DNA of 27,954 nucleotides from Muribaculaceae bacterium (GTDB taxonomy: Bacteria; Bacteroidota; Bacteroidia; Bacteroidales; Muribaculaceae), in contig JAEDFO010000029.1 of NCBI GenBank assembly GCA_016292745.1, forward strand, positions 1-27,954. Direction: 5' to 3'. The notes beneath the pieces were generated by a model that was given only the letters and a program-made list of their open reading frames with translations, was not told where the DNA came from and ran no database searches. Within the stretch, counting starts at the first letter, position 1, and each line of letters starts with the position of its first letter. Of this stretch, positions 15,001 to 22,789 are shown piece by piece. Position numbers and translations under genes: made by a program.

Positions 15001-17622
15001 GCCTTCGCTGATAACCTTTGTCTCGGAGAATGCTATATAGTATATGTTAGCGTCGGTGCTCGAGCCATAAAGGATGCTTGCCTTGCCGTCGGCGCCTTGG
15101 TTGTAGATTCTTCTCGGCACCCAAAGAGCAGTATCGAGGGGGCAAGAGGTGTCGGTGGGCCGATATACTGCTATTGTGGCTGATATCTTGCTGTCGGCAT
15201 CGGAATCGATTCCGGCCTGTAGAGTATATTTTCCCGATGGAACCGAAGAAAAATCGATTTTTGTCGACTCCGGAACGAAATCACCTGTGAGCACTATCAT
15301 ACCGTTGTCATCTGAGATGCTGTAATGGCAAGTTGGCATTGTTTCCTCGCTGGTTTCAATCTTCACCGGAAGCATCTGCGGTTGAGTTGCATCGATGTTA
15401 CGGCCGGTTTCGATTAATGACAGAGCCGAGTAAGAGCCGATTATAAACGATGCAGATGTGTCGTGGGTTTCGCCGGCATTCGAAGTCACCGTAGCTTTTA
15501 TAATGTAACGTGGGAAGAACCATATGCGCTCCTCGTCGTCATCATCTTCGGCCTCAAGTACCGAGCGCGGGACATCTATCGAGAACTCGCCTTCGTTGTT
15601 GGTTATGGCTTTGAGCGTGTCGATAAATTCGCCACTGTTGTTGATTCTGAAGAACGACCATTGCGATTTGCTCAGTTCAATTTCCACGTCCTGGTTGGCC
15701 AAAGGCACGCCGGAATAGGTGGCAACCTTTCCTTTAACTGGTATTGAAGTCACATTCTTCGGGTAGCTTTTCTTGATGCCGTCAAACACTATTTCAAACG
15801 TTGGTGCCTTGTATTCGGCAACCTCGAAAAATTTACTCCCTGATACCACCCATTTGTTGCCTACAAGCAACTCCTTACTCTTGGCTCTGATGGCAAAAGT
15901 GCCGTTCATCAATCCGGTTGGTATTGAGAATTCGCCGTGAATTCGGCCAAACGAGTCGGTGGTGACGTCGATGCTGTCGACATTCTGGTTGTTGGCATCG
16001 GTTAAGACGATCGTGAATTCAGTGTCGGCTACAGTGTTGATTTTTCGGTTGCCGTTGCTGCGCCTGTATAATACACCTGCAAATTGCACCTTCTCGCCGG
16101 GGTGATACACTGCCAGGTCAGTGAGAAGCTGCATTTCGAGCCCCTCGGAGCCGCTGTCGTACGAGTACAAGTAAAGTTGGTAGTTGTCGTGATAGTTGTC
16201 GTCGCCCGACTTCGGATGCACTTCCATATGGTAGTGGTTGGGCATATATTTAAACGGGACGTAGCCTTCGCTGTTGGTTTTGCGCGTTTGGGTCGGACGT
16301 TTGCGCTCGTAGGTCGACATATCCACATTCTTCAGCGGAGCACCAGTGTTGGCGTCGACGGCAAACAGGCGGGTGAGTCCCGGATATGAGATGTCGAACA
16401 TTGCAATGTTGCTGACAACCATAGCCGGCAGATAATCGGTGTCGGTTACTACATTACCCTTGCTATCGTGATATTTCACTGTCACCGAATACTTCCCGAA
16501 TGTGGTTTGTGGAGCGAATGTAACCGATTCCCGATGTTCGTAGAACGGAAATTCCTTGTCTACGGTTATGGTTTTGCTGTCGACGACACGGCACTGCGAA
16601 TAATTGATGCGGTTGTCGTTCGAAGAAGAGTGGAGCAGAATCACCTCGATTTTGTCAACATTGCTGATTCTGAGGTCGACGGTTATTGGCATCAGGGTGC
16701 TCACTTGCGATGGCAAAGTGTATACAACCGATTTCTCCAGTATGTCAGCCTTCTTGGAACGTATGCTACCGGCGAAATCCGATTGGGGATGCTTTGCCAG
16801 ATAATCGTTCAATGCATCGAGCAGGGCCGATGCTTCTTCGTCTTTGTTTCCGACATGAATATGCATAAGCAACAGAGCCGAAAGCTCGTTGTCGGAATAC
16901 TTATTGTAGAGCGACAAACACTTTGCAAAGTCGATGTCGGACAGTGAATGTATATATATTTCAGTATCGGCATTGCCGGCATTTCGTGCCGCAATGGCAT
17001 TGAGGTGTGCCATGGCAGCATCTTTGCCATTTTCCTTATTTATGAGGATATCGAATGCTCGGTAGTCGAGCACATCGGCCAGCGACTGACACACCGACAG
17101 TCCTCGTTCGTTGTAGGTTAATGCGTCGGCAAATTGCTTGGTTGACACCGACTTGAGCTTGTCGTTGCGCGATGTGGAGAGCTCCGTGAGTTCGCGGATA
17201 TATTGGACAACCTGCTCTTCACTCCACTCGTTGATGTCGTCGGGGCGTTCGGTCGACGATTCTTGCCGATGGCCGAATTTATAGCGGTTTTTTGCAAAAT
17301 AGCCGTCAACTACCTGGGCCTTGAGCGAGATTAGCAGCTGCTTGGCGGCCAAATCTTTTGATTTGCCGATGATGCTGTCGATTTTCTCGATTATAAGGCC
17401 ATACGAATCAGTCGTAATGACCGATTGAGCCAGGGAATGTTGCACCATGGATTTTACCAGGGTGGGAGCGTCATTGCTCTTGAGTGCTTTTTCAATAGCC
17501 TCGTCAGCGTTTTCCATAACAGTCTTTGGAAATGCAAAATCAGGCTTGGCGATTTTGCTGCTTGCATTAATAGATAATGTCATGATTGTGATAAGGATTA
17601 TGAGAATTGTTCTTGATTTCAT
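12100..17622 (-). CDS. exported alpha-2-macroglobulin-like protein without thioester motif
   Basis: A very large protein of 1840 residues. The longest frame starts at 17667; MKSRTILIILITIMTLSINA at 17622 gives a clean signal peptide with no lipobox cysteine. An N-terminal helical part is followed by MG domains; the MG2-type signature appears as LTDLAVYHPGEKVQF near residues 500-515. A Met/Glu/Ala-rich stretch (about 1040-1095) precedes the A2M core IENVALWLPTVESDAEG (about 1097-1140). The helical toroid domain follows (NPAWTCITALP, then LQNSDGGWKWYTK). Where relatives carry a Cys-x-Glu-Gln thioester shortly after NPAW...ALP, this protein has STSWVTAPSMAH (about 1311-1322), so covalent trapping of proteases is not expected. 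Bacterial macroglobulins usually guard the periplasm or surface against proteases. A conformational trap or a structural role is inferred. It stands alone; no PbpC-type penicillin-binding protein gene is adjacent. Confidence 0.9.
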   Translation of the reverse strand: MKSRTILIILITIMTLSINASSKIAKPDFAFPKTVMENADEAIEKALKSNDAPTLVKSMVQHSLAQSVITTDSYGLIIEKIDSIIGKSKDLAAKQLLISLKAQVVDGYFAKNRYKFGHRQESSTERPDDINEWSEEQVVQYIRELTELSTSRNDKLKSVSTKQFADALTYNERGLSVCQSLADVLDYRAFDILINKENGKDAAMAHLNAIAARNAGNADTEIYIHSLSDIDFAKCLSLYNKYSDNELSALLLMHIHVGNKDEEASALLDALNDYLAKHPQSDFAGSIRSKKADILEKSVVYTLPSQVSTLMPITVDLRISNVDKIEVILLHSSSNDNRINYSQCRVVDSKTITVDKEFPFYEHRESVTFAPQTTFGKYSVTVKYHDSKGNVVTDTDYLPAMVVSNIAMFDISYPGLTRLFAVDANTGAPLKNVDMSTYERKRPTQTRKTNSEGYVPFKYMPNHYHMEVHPKSGDDNYHDNYQLYLYSYDSGSEGLEMQLLTDLAVYHPGEKVQFAGVLYRRSNGNRKINTVADTEFTIVLTDANNQNVDSIDVTTDSFGRIHGEFSIPTGLMNGTFAIRAKSKELLVGNKWVVSGSKFFEVAEYKAPTFEIVFDGIKKSYPKNVTSIPVKGKVATYSGVPLANQDVEIELSKSQWSFFRINNSGEFIDTLKAITNNEGEFSIDVPRSVLEAEDDDDEERIWFFPRYIIKATVTSNAGETHDTSASFIIGSYSALSLIETGRNIDATQPQMLPVKIETSEETMPTCHYSISDDNGMIVLTGDFVPESTKIDFSSVPSGKYTLQAGIDSDADSKISATIAVYRPTDTSCPLDTALWVPRRIYNQGADGKASILYGSSTDANIYYIAFSETKVISEGWIHQKAGNHHLTLDLPVDKRESFTVKMFSIRKLDEVAAEITVKPYVEPERLNVSIESFRDKAVAGDVERWRISYRSNDGSPLHTAAIFNIYNKAIDAIAQNNFELFRPSASMLNVSINFPRSWAPSNSVNWMQRIKGVKTIEFIIPDIDTYDRLFFSNYDYRFRIGSKPMRSMAMMDKAEAMEEECAVEDAMAAPMCLSKNAAIATGAADSGSDKHNLDNVTLREGIENVALWLPTVESDAEGNIIVEFSVPNANTTWMMRSTAFTRDFLVDNMSREIVVSKPLMVQPNMPRFVRQGDVATFNAVVINADDTVQQAVALIEIFDPTTKKVFASQNHDLRLDANEQWACNMEFAIPDGITNIGYRIKAATSNFSDGEQCIVPVLNTVSPVIESQSFYINPAQTSHSVNLTGIPSDAKVSLIYCDNPAWTCITALPSMFSTSWVTAPSMAHTLFAIYSATGIVDSNPGIKNAIEYWKQNPDNTELVSPLQKNDDLKQLDIAHTPWLRESERQTLRMQNIVKLADANYTKGIKDEAIKSLKALQNSDGGWKWYTKCEKSSYWVSMEVLELIGTLKQVGYYADDDIIGPMTAKAIAYIDREVVRLYNEQRDKRDYNIFCQFAYVRTLFADIPMSSTLQELVNRAYSIMANDWKKCSLAQKSFIAELMCRIDRKNVAADIVESIKQFAITTANKGTYWDNVDFSWRGYADVSTTARLLKAIAAINPADPIIDSVRQWMVLEKQTNDWGDMSMAPYAISALLNTGTKWSEASGDVVITIGDTTVDLSEIERHSGYIVKEINTPAEGSTLTVSRNGKSPAFGAVMAKFSAPMKQIKAKKGDGIEISKAVYTLKGSQLKDGAPLNVGDRVRVMLTVKSKQPMEFVTITDERCATMEPADQLSDYVYRDGIWMYQETKNAGTNLFIGYLPKGTHCLYYDVVITSSGTYTIGKAAVQCQYAPQFTAHSAGGEVKVD

Positions 17623-17820
17623 GATTTCAATTCCTTTAGTGTTAGCATTATTATGACTGTAGAACACGCAAACAGTTTATTGCGTTTAATAATAAAACAG
17701 GAATAATATGTAATCCTTGCAAAACTTATGTCATAAAAATTGCTTATTTTACAATGATTGGAATTATTCCACAATATAATGATTTTGGGCCGATTATTCG
17801 GTAATTTGACTTTATTTTTT

Positions 17821-17829
17821 TAGCTTTGA
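17821..17829 (+). promoter_or_regulatory. possible -7 element of the FabK/NMO-like gene
   Basis: TAGCTTTGA fits TAnnTTTG. No -33 box has the right spacing. Its position, 13 bases before the ATG at 17843, would give a very short leader. Confidence 0.4.
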
Positions 17830-17842
17830 AGAAAAATAATCG

Positions 17843-18799
17843 ATGGGTATGAATGCAATATGTGAACTTTTCGGAATACGCTATCCGATAATATCGGGTG
17901 GAATGGTGTGGTGTAGTGGTTGGCGGCTTGCTTCGGCAGTGAGCAATGCCGGCGGTATGGGGTTGCTGGGCGCCGGTTCAATGCATCCCGAGACCTTGCG
18001 CGAGCACATTGTGAAGATGCGTGAAGCCACTTCGGCACCGTTCGGAGTGAATGTGCCGCTGATGTATCCGCAAATCGATGAACTTATGCATCTCATAGTC
18101 GACGAGGGTGTCAAAATTGTGTTCACATCGGCAGGTTCGCCAAAGAAATGGACTTCGTGGCTTCACGACCATGGGGTGAAGGTGGCCCATGTGGTATCAT
18201 CGTCGAAATTCGCGCTGAAGGCTGAGGAGGCTGGCGTGGATGCCATTGTAGCAGAAGGGTTTGAAGCCGGAGGCCATAACGGACGAGAGGAAACCACCAC
18301 AATGTGCCTTATCCCTGCCGTTAGGTCAGTTACGAAATTGCCGCTGATGGCCGCCGGAGGAATTGCAACCGGCGAGGCTATATATGCCGCCCAGGCGCTC
18401 GGCGCCGATGGTGTGCAGATTGGTAGCCGCTTTGCGCTCTCTGCCGAAAGTTCGGCTCACCCCGATTTCAAGAATTTGTGCCTGCAACTCGACGAGGGCG
18501 ACACCAAACTGCTGCTGAAACAATTGTCGCCTACGCGTCTGGTCCGCAATAAGTTCCGCGCCGATGTCGAGGCTGCTGAGGCTACCGGAGCCGATGTCGA
18601 GGCATTGCGCGAATTGCTTGGACGTGGCCGTGCAAAGAAAGGTATGTTCGAAGGTAATCTCGATGAGGGCGAACTTGAGATAGGGCAGGTAGTGAGTCTT
18701 TTCAAAGGTACTCAGATTGTCACTGTCGACGAGATTTTTGCCGATCTTATCGAAGGATATCGTGCTGCAGCCTCGCGCATGAGCGGTAACTCAATATGA
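17843..18799 (+). CDS. FMN-dependent nitronate monooxygenase / FabK-like enoyl reductase family protein
   Basis: A 318-residue TIM-barrel flavoprotein of the nitronate monooxygenase/FabK superfamily. It starts with FGIRYPIISGGMVWCSGWRLA. The signature AEGFEAGGHNG is at 137-147, with His145 close to the position of the FabK catalytic histidine. The phosphate-binding segments LPLMAAGGIATG (166-177) and GVQIGSRF (190-197) are also present. FabK reduces trans-2-enoyl-ACP with NAD(P)H in fatty-acid elongation; nitronate monooxygenases oxidise nitronates to carbonyl compounds. The glycine pattern around the histidine is shared by both, so sequence alone does not decide. No fatty-acid genes are adjacent. 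The second ATG at 17849 is an alternative start. Confidence 0.83.
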   Translation: MGMNAICELFGIRYPIISGGMVWCSGWRLASAVSNAGGMGLLGAGSMHPETLREHIVKMREATSAPFGVNVPLMYPQIDELMHLIVDEGVKIVFTSAGSPKKWTSWLHDHGVKVAHVVSSSKFALKAEEAGVDAIVAEGFEAGGHNGREETTTMCLIPAVRSVTKLPLMAAGGIATGEAIYAAQALGADGVQIGSRFALSAESSAHPDFKNLCLQLDEGDTKLLLKQLSPTRLVRNKFRADVEAAEATGADVEALRELLGRGRAKKGMFEGNLDEGELEIGQVVSLFKGTQIVTVDEIFADLIEGYRAAASRMSGNSI

Positions 18800-18895
18800 T
18801 TGGTTTACGTTAAAAGTTACCGTTTTTGCCATAATCAATTATTTATATATTATTGATTCTTTTATGCTTAGTCACTAATTTTAAGAAAGGGAATT

Positions 18896-19041
18896 ATGAA
18901 AGAATAATAAACATATTGATTGTCTTATTTGTCATATTTCTCTTAGTGAACTTTATAGCTATTCTCGTTTATTATTCAACCTTAGCTCTTGGCTTGGGTG
19001 GGCCTTTCTCATTTGTTTCATACTGTTTATTGTTATTATGA
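18896..19041 (+). pseudogene. small membrane protein with apparent single-base frameshift at its start
   Basis: The frame encodes one strongly hydrophobic helix, RIINILIVLFVIFLLVNFIA, then a short tail ending VSYCLLLL. An ATG at 18896, preceded by AAGAAAGGG, runs into a stop after two codons (ATG AAA GAA TAA). Adding one A to the AAA run at 18899-18901 would join it to the open frame as MKRIINILIV. This looks like a one-base loss at the gene start. Otherwise translation must begin at a TTG at 18853. A 17-codon frame (MTINDKGGGAGLGDLEC) overlaps the stop as ATGA at 19038. No family is recognised. A sequencing or assembly error would give the same picture. Confidence 0.35.
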
Positions 19042-19087
19042 CTATCAATGACAAAGGTGGTGGTGCAGGTCTTGGCGATTTGGAATG

Positions 19088-19168
19088 CTAACCAATCCGC
19101 TTCAGCAACGCCTCAACACGATTCTCCGTATGCTCCTTTGATAGCCTTTTCTTAAAACCTCCCTTGAA
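19088..19168 (-). other. 26-codon open extension in frame behind the comF stop
   Basis: Directly after the comF amber stop (19171-19169) the same frame stays open for 26 codons (FKGGFKKRLSKEHTENRVEA, then LLKRIG) to a second TAG at 19090-19088. It is lysine/arginine-rich and protein-like but has no ATG start. It could be a rare read-through tail or the remnant of another gene's 3' end. The rest of 18800-19168 holds only the small hydrophobic frame described above. Confidence 0.3.
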
Positions 19169-19864
19169 CTAAAGTTGAGCCAGGGCGAGCGACAACACCG
19201 AAATCTTTGCAGCTCCGCACCTCTCAATCTCCAGTGCTGCCGATGTAATGGTGGCGCCGGTGGTTATTACGTCGTCAACTATCAGCACATGTTTTCCCGC
19301 GATATCATCGGGGTTTTTCACCGAGAAAATGTCCTTGGTGTTTTCCCATCGTTCGTGTCGGTGCTTATGTGTCTGGGTGGAATGAGGAACATCGGCAACT
19401 ATGGCGGTTTTCGCAATTATTCCGGTTATTTCTGATATACCTTTGGCAATGTATTCGCTTTGGTTGTATCCGCGTTTAGCAAATTTCGATTCGTGGAGGG
19501 GAATCGGGACGATAACATCAATGCCATCGAAGAAACCTTCGTCGAGAAGCTCGCGTGACAGTTTCATGGTTATCCACTTTGCAAACAATGGCGCATTGCG
19601 GTATTTTATGTCGTGCAGAATGGCCGCATAGGCGCAGGTTTTGGTATAGTAGAACAGCGATGAAGCGCGGTGAATCCGCACTTTTCCGGCCAGAAGCTGT
19701 TCCACTTGGTTGAATGGTTCGCGATGCAGATGGGTGACGGGAATATCGTCGATACAACCAATGCAAACATAGCGTTCATTGCTGTTTAGCACCGAGTGGC
19801 ATACCGGGCAAATGCGTGGAAAAAACACATCGGCCACCGAACGGATTATTTGCCTATAGTTCAT
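19169..19864 (-). CDS. comF: ComF-family phosphoribosyltransferase-like protein
   Basis: A 231-residue cytosolic protein of the ComF/GntX family, needed in naturally competent bacteria for handling single-stranded DNA and of uncertain role elsewhere. The N-terminal zinc ribbon is CPVC (19-22) and CIGC (34-37). The type I phosphoribosyltransferase PRPP loop VLIVDDVITTGAT is at 193-205, and LFYYTKTCAYAAILHDIKYR matches the family centre. Several ATGs are possible (19888, 19882, 19867, 19864). The one at 19864 has GAGGA six bases upstream and starts MNYRQIIRSVADVFFPRICPVC, so it is preferred. It overlaps the end of recX by 11 bases. It is the third gene of the prmC-recX-comF operon. A 26-codon open extension follows the stop. 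No terminator is evident. Confidence 0.92.
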   Translation of the reverse strand: MNYRQIIRSVADVFFPRICPVCHSVLNSNERYVCIGCIDDIPVTHLHREPFNQVEQLLAGKVRIHRASSLFYYTKTCAYAAILHDIKYRNAPLFAKWITMKLSRELLDEGFFDGIDVIVPIPLHESKFAKRGYNQSEYIAKGISEITGIIAKTAIVADVPHSTQTHKHRHERWENTKDIFSVKNPDDIAGKHVLIVDDVITTGATITSAALEIERCGAAKISVLSLALAQL

Positions 19865-20348
19865 CATATTCCTCGGTTTCATCGGCAATTTTATCGATAC
19901 AGCGCATTATAAGCGAAGTTTCGAATCCGCGTGAGGCGGCAAAGCGGTAGAGTGTGGCTCTGACAGCGGTAGGGTCGGGGTTCTTTATACTGCGTCGTTT
20001 GCTTTGCAGCAGTGCCGATAATTTTGCGGTATAATCGTCGTCATCAATGATTTCCATGGCTTCGTCGATAACCGATTGTGGAATGTTGCGCTGCTTCAAG
20101 GCATACGATATCTTCGCTCGGCCCCATCCCTGGAACTTCGATTTGTCGTTGCAGAATGCACGGGCGTATCTGGCATCGTCGATATACTGTTCTTCGGAAA
20201 GACGGTCGAGTATATCGGTGACATCGGCATTTTTCAGCCCCATGCGTTGCAGTTTCAGCCCTATGTCGTAACGGCATTGCTCGCTGCGCGAGCACAGCCA
20301 CGTCATCTTCGAGTATGCCTCTTCAGCTGTTATGCTCTTTTTAATCAT
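19854..20348 (-). CDS. recX: regulatory protein RecX
   Basis: A 164-residue helical protein of the RecX family, which binds RecA filaments and limits recombination and the SOS response. Three-helix repeats are visible, with the family signatures SEEQYIDDARYARAFCNDKS and FQGWGRAKISYALKQRNI, followed by a C-terminal repeat. The length is normal. The ATG at 20348 overlaps the prmC stop as ATGA, and its own end overlaps comF, so all three are translationally coupled. recA is not in the window, so the recX-recA link seen in many other bacteria is absent here. Confidence 0.9.
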   Translation of the reverse strand: MIKKSITAEEAYSKMTWLCSRSEQCRYDIGLKLQRMGLKNADVTDILDRLSEEQYIDDARYARAFCNDKSKFQGWGRAKISYALKQRNIPQSVIDEAMEIIDDDDYTAKLSALLQSKRRSIKNPDPTAVRATLYRFAASRGFETSLIMRCIDKIADETEEYDEL

Positions 20349-21190
20349 CTCGATTTTGGCTTGATGGCACGTGCAAAGCGGGTGCGGTTATACATATCCT
20401 TGGTAATGTCGATGTCGGTAAAGCCCATGCTTCCGAGTAAATCGGCTATTTCGTTGCCGAAACGGCTGTTGATTTCAAAGTACAGACGTCCGCCGTCGGT
20501 CAGCGCGTGGCTGGCATATCTTGAAATTGCCCGATAGAACAGTAGAGGGTCGGAATCAGGCACAAAGAGAGCCTCCTGGGGCTCGTAGTCAACCACATTG
20601 GGTGCCATCGATGCCTGCTCCTCGTTGCAAATATACGGAGGGTTGCTCACAATTATATCGAACTGTCCGACGGGCTCTTGGTGCAGTATATCGCATTGCT
20701 TGAATTTTACTGATGCTTTCAGTGTCTTGGCATTCTCGGCCGCTACTTTCAACGCAGCCTGTGATATGTCGATACCTGTGACATAGGCAAACCTTAGCCC
20801 CAGGGCCAGTGAAATGGCTATGCAGCCGCTGCCGGAGCCCACATCGAGCACACGAAGGTCGGCGGCATGGTTTTCGTCGAGAATCATGTCGACGAGCTGT
20901 TCGGTTTCGGGCCGAGGAATGAGGGTGTCGGGAGTTACCTTGAACCGATGACCGCCAAAGAAGGCCTCGCCGAAAACATATTGTATCGGCTCGTGGCATT
21001 CAAGCCTGCTCACCACCTTTTCGATTCGTTGGCGGGTGAGCGGCGAAATCTCATCGTTGGCATGAATGAGCAGGTCGACGGTGGAGTAGTGCATTATGCT
21101 TTCAAGGATGATACGCATCATGGCATCGGCCTCACGGTCGCCATAAATTGGTGCAAGATGTTGCCGTATGTATTGCTTGGTTGCTTTCAT
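20345..21190 (-). CDS. prmC: peptide chain release factor N5-glutamine methyltransferase
   Basis: A 281-residue SAM-dependent enzyme (HemK/PrmC) that methylates the glutamine of the GGQ motif in release factors RF1 and RF2. An N-terminal helical substrate-binding domain is followed by PRPETE (92-97), the SAM loop DVGSGSG (116-122), and the catalytic NPPY (183-186). The longest frame begins at 21247, but MKATKQYIRQHL at 21190 is the family-like start. A strong -7 box ends just before it. The stop overlaps recX by ATGA. The linked genes suggest one transcript for release-factor methylation, recombination control and ComF. Function is well supported by family motifs. Confidence 0.95.
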   Translation of the reverse strand: MKATKQYIRQHLAPIYGDREADAMMRIILESIMHYSTVDLLIHANDEISPLTRQRIEKVVSRLECHEPIQYVFGEAFFGGHRFKVTPDTLIPRPETEQLVDMILDENHAADLRVLDVGSGSGCIAISLALGLRFAYVTGIDISQAALKVAAENAKTLKASVKFKQCDILHQEPVGQFDIIVSNPPYICNEEQASMAPNVVDYEPQEALFVPDSDPLLFYRAISRYASHALTDGGRLYFEINSRFGNEIADLLGSMGFTDIDITKDMYNRTRFARAIKPKSR

Positions 21191-21195
21191 CGGTG

Positions 21196-21204
21196 GCAAA
21201 GGTA
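21196..21204 (-). promoter_or_regulatory. -7 element directly before prmC
   Basis: On the minus strand TACCTTTGC (21204-21196) is identical to the tRNA-Arg -7 box. It ends only 5 bases before the chosen ATG (21190), so the transcript would have almost no leader. No clear TTTG lies at the -33 spacing. Confidence 0.55.
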
Positions 21205-21237
21205 GCGATTTACGGCATAAAATGTGAGCGAAAAGGC

Positions 21238-21288
21238 AAAAAAACAAGCATGGAAGAGTACTTCAATCTAATCGGTACTCTCCCACGC
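21238..21288 (-). terminator. rho-independent terminator of metY
   Basis: On the minus strand GCGTGGGAGAGTAC (21288-21275) pairs with GTACTCTTCCATGC (21261-21248), 14 bases with G-U pairs, followed by TTG and seven T residues. It isolates metY from prmC. Confidence 0.9.
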
Positions 21289-21321
21289 ATTCTAATCTAA
21301 ACAGTATTATTTGGTTTTTGC

Positions 21322-22611
21322 TTATACGTTCGCAAAGGCTTGGTCGAGGTCGGCAATAATGTCGTCGATGTGCTCGGTGCCAATCGACAGACGAATGGAT
21401 GCCGGTGTGATGTGCTGCTGCTCAAGCTCTTCAGGCGACATCTGCGAGTGTGTAGTGGTGTATGGGTGTATTACGAGGCTCTTCACGTCGGCCACATTGG
21501 CAAGCAGCGAGAATATCTTGAGCGAGTCGATGAATCGCCAAGCAGCCTCTTTGCCACCCTTTATTTCGAAGGTAAAGATGCTTCCGCCTCCGTTGGGATA
21601 GTATTTCTCGTAGAGAGCGTGGTCGCGATGCTCGGGCAGCGACGGGTGATTTACTTTCTCAACTTTTGGATGCTTCGACAGGTATTCAACAACCTTCAGC
21701 GCATTTGCCACATGGCGTTCAACGCGCAGCGACAATGTTTCCACACCTTGGAGCAGAATGAAGGCGTTGAATGGAGATATAGTGGCACCGGTATCGCGCA
21801 GAATCACCGCACGGATTCGGGTTACGAAGGCTGCCGGGCCTGCTACATCTGCAAAGATTGCGCCATGGTAGCTTGGGTCGGGCTTGGCAAGTGTCGGGAA
21901 CTTGTCGGCATTGGCTTTCCAGTCGAATTTGCCACCGTCGACGATAACGCCGCCCAGCGATGAACCGTGTCCGCCAAGGAATTTTGTGGCGGAGTGAACC
22001 ACGATATCGGCACCGTGCTCAATCGGGCGAATAAGGTATGGCGTGCCGAACGTGTTGTCGATAATCAGAGGCAGATTGTTGCGGTGAGCCACTTCGGCAA
22101 GACCTTCGATGTCGGTGACATCGCTGTTGGGATTCCCGAATGTTTCGGCATAGATGGCCTTGGTGTTTGGCTGGATGGCAGCTTGAACTGCTTCGAAATC
22201 GTTGACATTGACAATGGTGTGGCTTATTCCTTGCGATGCCAGTGTGTGGGCAATGAGGTTATACGAGCCGCCGTAAAGGTTATCGGCTGCCACAACATGG
22301 TCGCCGGTTGTGAGTATGTTTTGCAGGGCATATGTGACGGCTGCTGCGCCCGATGCTACTGCCAGACCGGCCACGCCTCCCTCAAGCACGGCTACTCGTT
22401 GCTCGAATACACCTTGGGTGGAGTTGGTAAGGCGGCCGTAGATGTTGCCGGCATCGCGCAAGCTGAAGCGGTCGGCTGCATGCTGCGAATTGCGGAACAC
22501 ATACGAGGTGGTTTGATAGATGGGCACGGCGCGAGCGTCGGTTGCTGGGTCGGGCTGTTCTTGGCCTACGTGAAGTTGAAGAGTCTCGAAATGAAGTTTT
22601 TCTGTTGCCAT
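21322..22611 (-). CDS. metY: O-acetylhomoserine sulfhydrylase (PLP enzyme)
   Basis: A 429-residue enzyme of the Cys/Met metabolism PLP family. It should make homocysteine (or methionine with methanethiol) from O-acetylhomoserine and sulfide, a direct sulfhydrylation route to methionine. The PLP lysine is Lys210 in HSATKFLGGHG. The cofactor-binding aspartate lies in IIDNTFGTPYL. IYGRLTNSTQGVFEQRVA and YAETFGNPNSDV are the standard family segments. The length of about 430 residues and the insertion with KPDPSYHG separate it from the shorter cystathionine synthases and lyases. A good promoter lies upstream, and the Lrp/AsnC gene is read the other way from the shared spacer. Methionine-linked control is likely but unproven. 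Confidence 0.94.
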   Translation of the reverse strand: MATEKLHFETLQLHVGQEQPDPATDARAVPIYQTTSYVFRNSQHAADRFSLRDAGNIYGRLTNSTQGVFEQRVAVLEGGVAGLAVASGAAAVTYALQNILTTGDHVVAADNLYGGSYNLIAHTLASQGISHTIVNVNDFEAVQAAIQPNTKAIYAETFGNPNSDVTDIEGLAEVAHRNNLPLIIDNTFGTPYLIRPIEHGADIVVHSATKFLGGHGSSLGGVIVDGGKFDWKANADKFPTLAKPDPSYHGAIFADVAGPAAFVTRIRAVILRDTGATISPFNAFILLQGVETLSLRVERHVANALKVVEYLSKHPKVEKVNHPSLPEHRDHALYEKYYPNGGGSIFTFEIKGGKEAAWRFIDSLKIFSLLANVADVKSLVIHPYTTTHSQMSPEELEQQHITPASIRLSIGTEHIDDIIADLDQAFANV

Positions 22612-22653
22612 AATATTAAGTTTTTATTTTGTTTCTTGTTTTTGATTTACACG

Positions 22654-22686
22654 ACAAAGTTATGCTTAATAGAAATAACGAACAAA
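22654..22686 (-). promoter_or_regulatory. promoter of metY
   Basis: On the minus strand TTTG (22686-22683), a 20-base spacer, then TAACTTTGT (22662-22654): a full Bacteroidetes -33/-7 pair. The leader is about 35-40 bases. Confidence 0.75.
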
Positions 22687-22706
22687 TATTTTCTTAAATT
22701 CAGAAA

Positions 22707-22718
22707 ATATAGCTATAT
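22707..22718. promoter_or_regulatory. candidate operator palindrome between metY and lrp
   Basis: The perfect 12-base palindrome ATATAGCTATAT sits 20 bases upstream of the metY -33 box, within the spacer shared with the divergent Lrp/AsnC-type gene. AT-rich palindromes are common targets of this family. The link is inference from position. Confidence 0.35.
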
Positions 22719-22789
22719 ATACTTGTCTTGAAAGAAAAAATGATTAATTTAGCATTTGATTTACATGCCTTTACAGAATATTATTCTAT

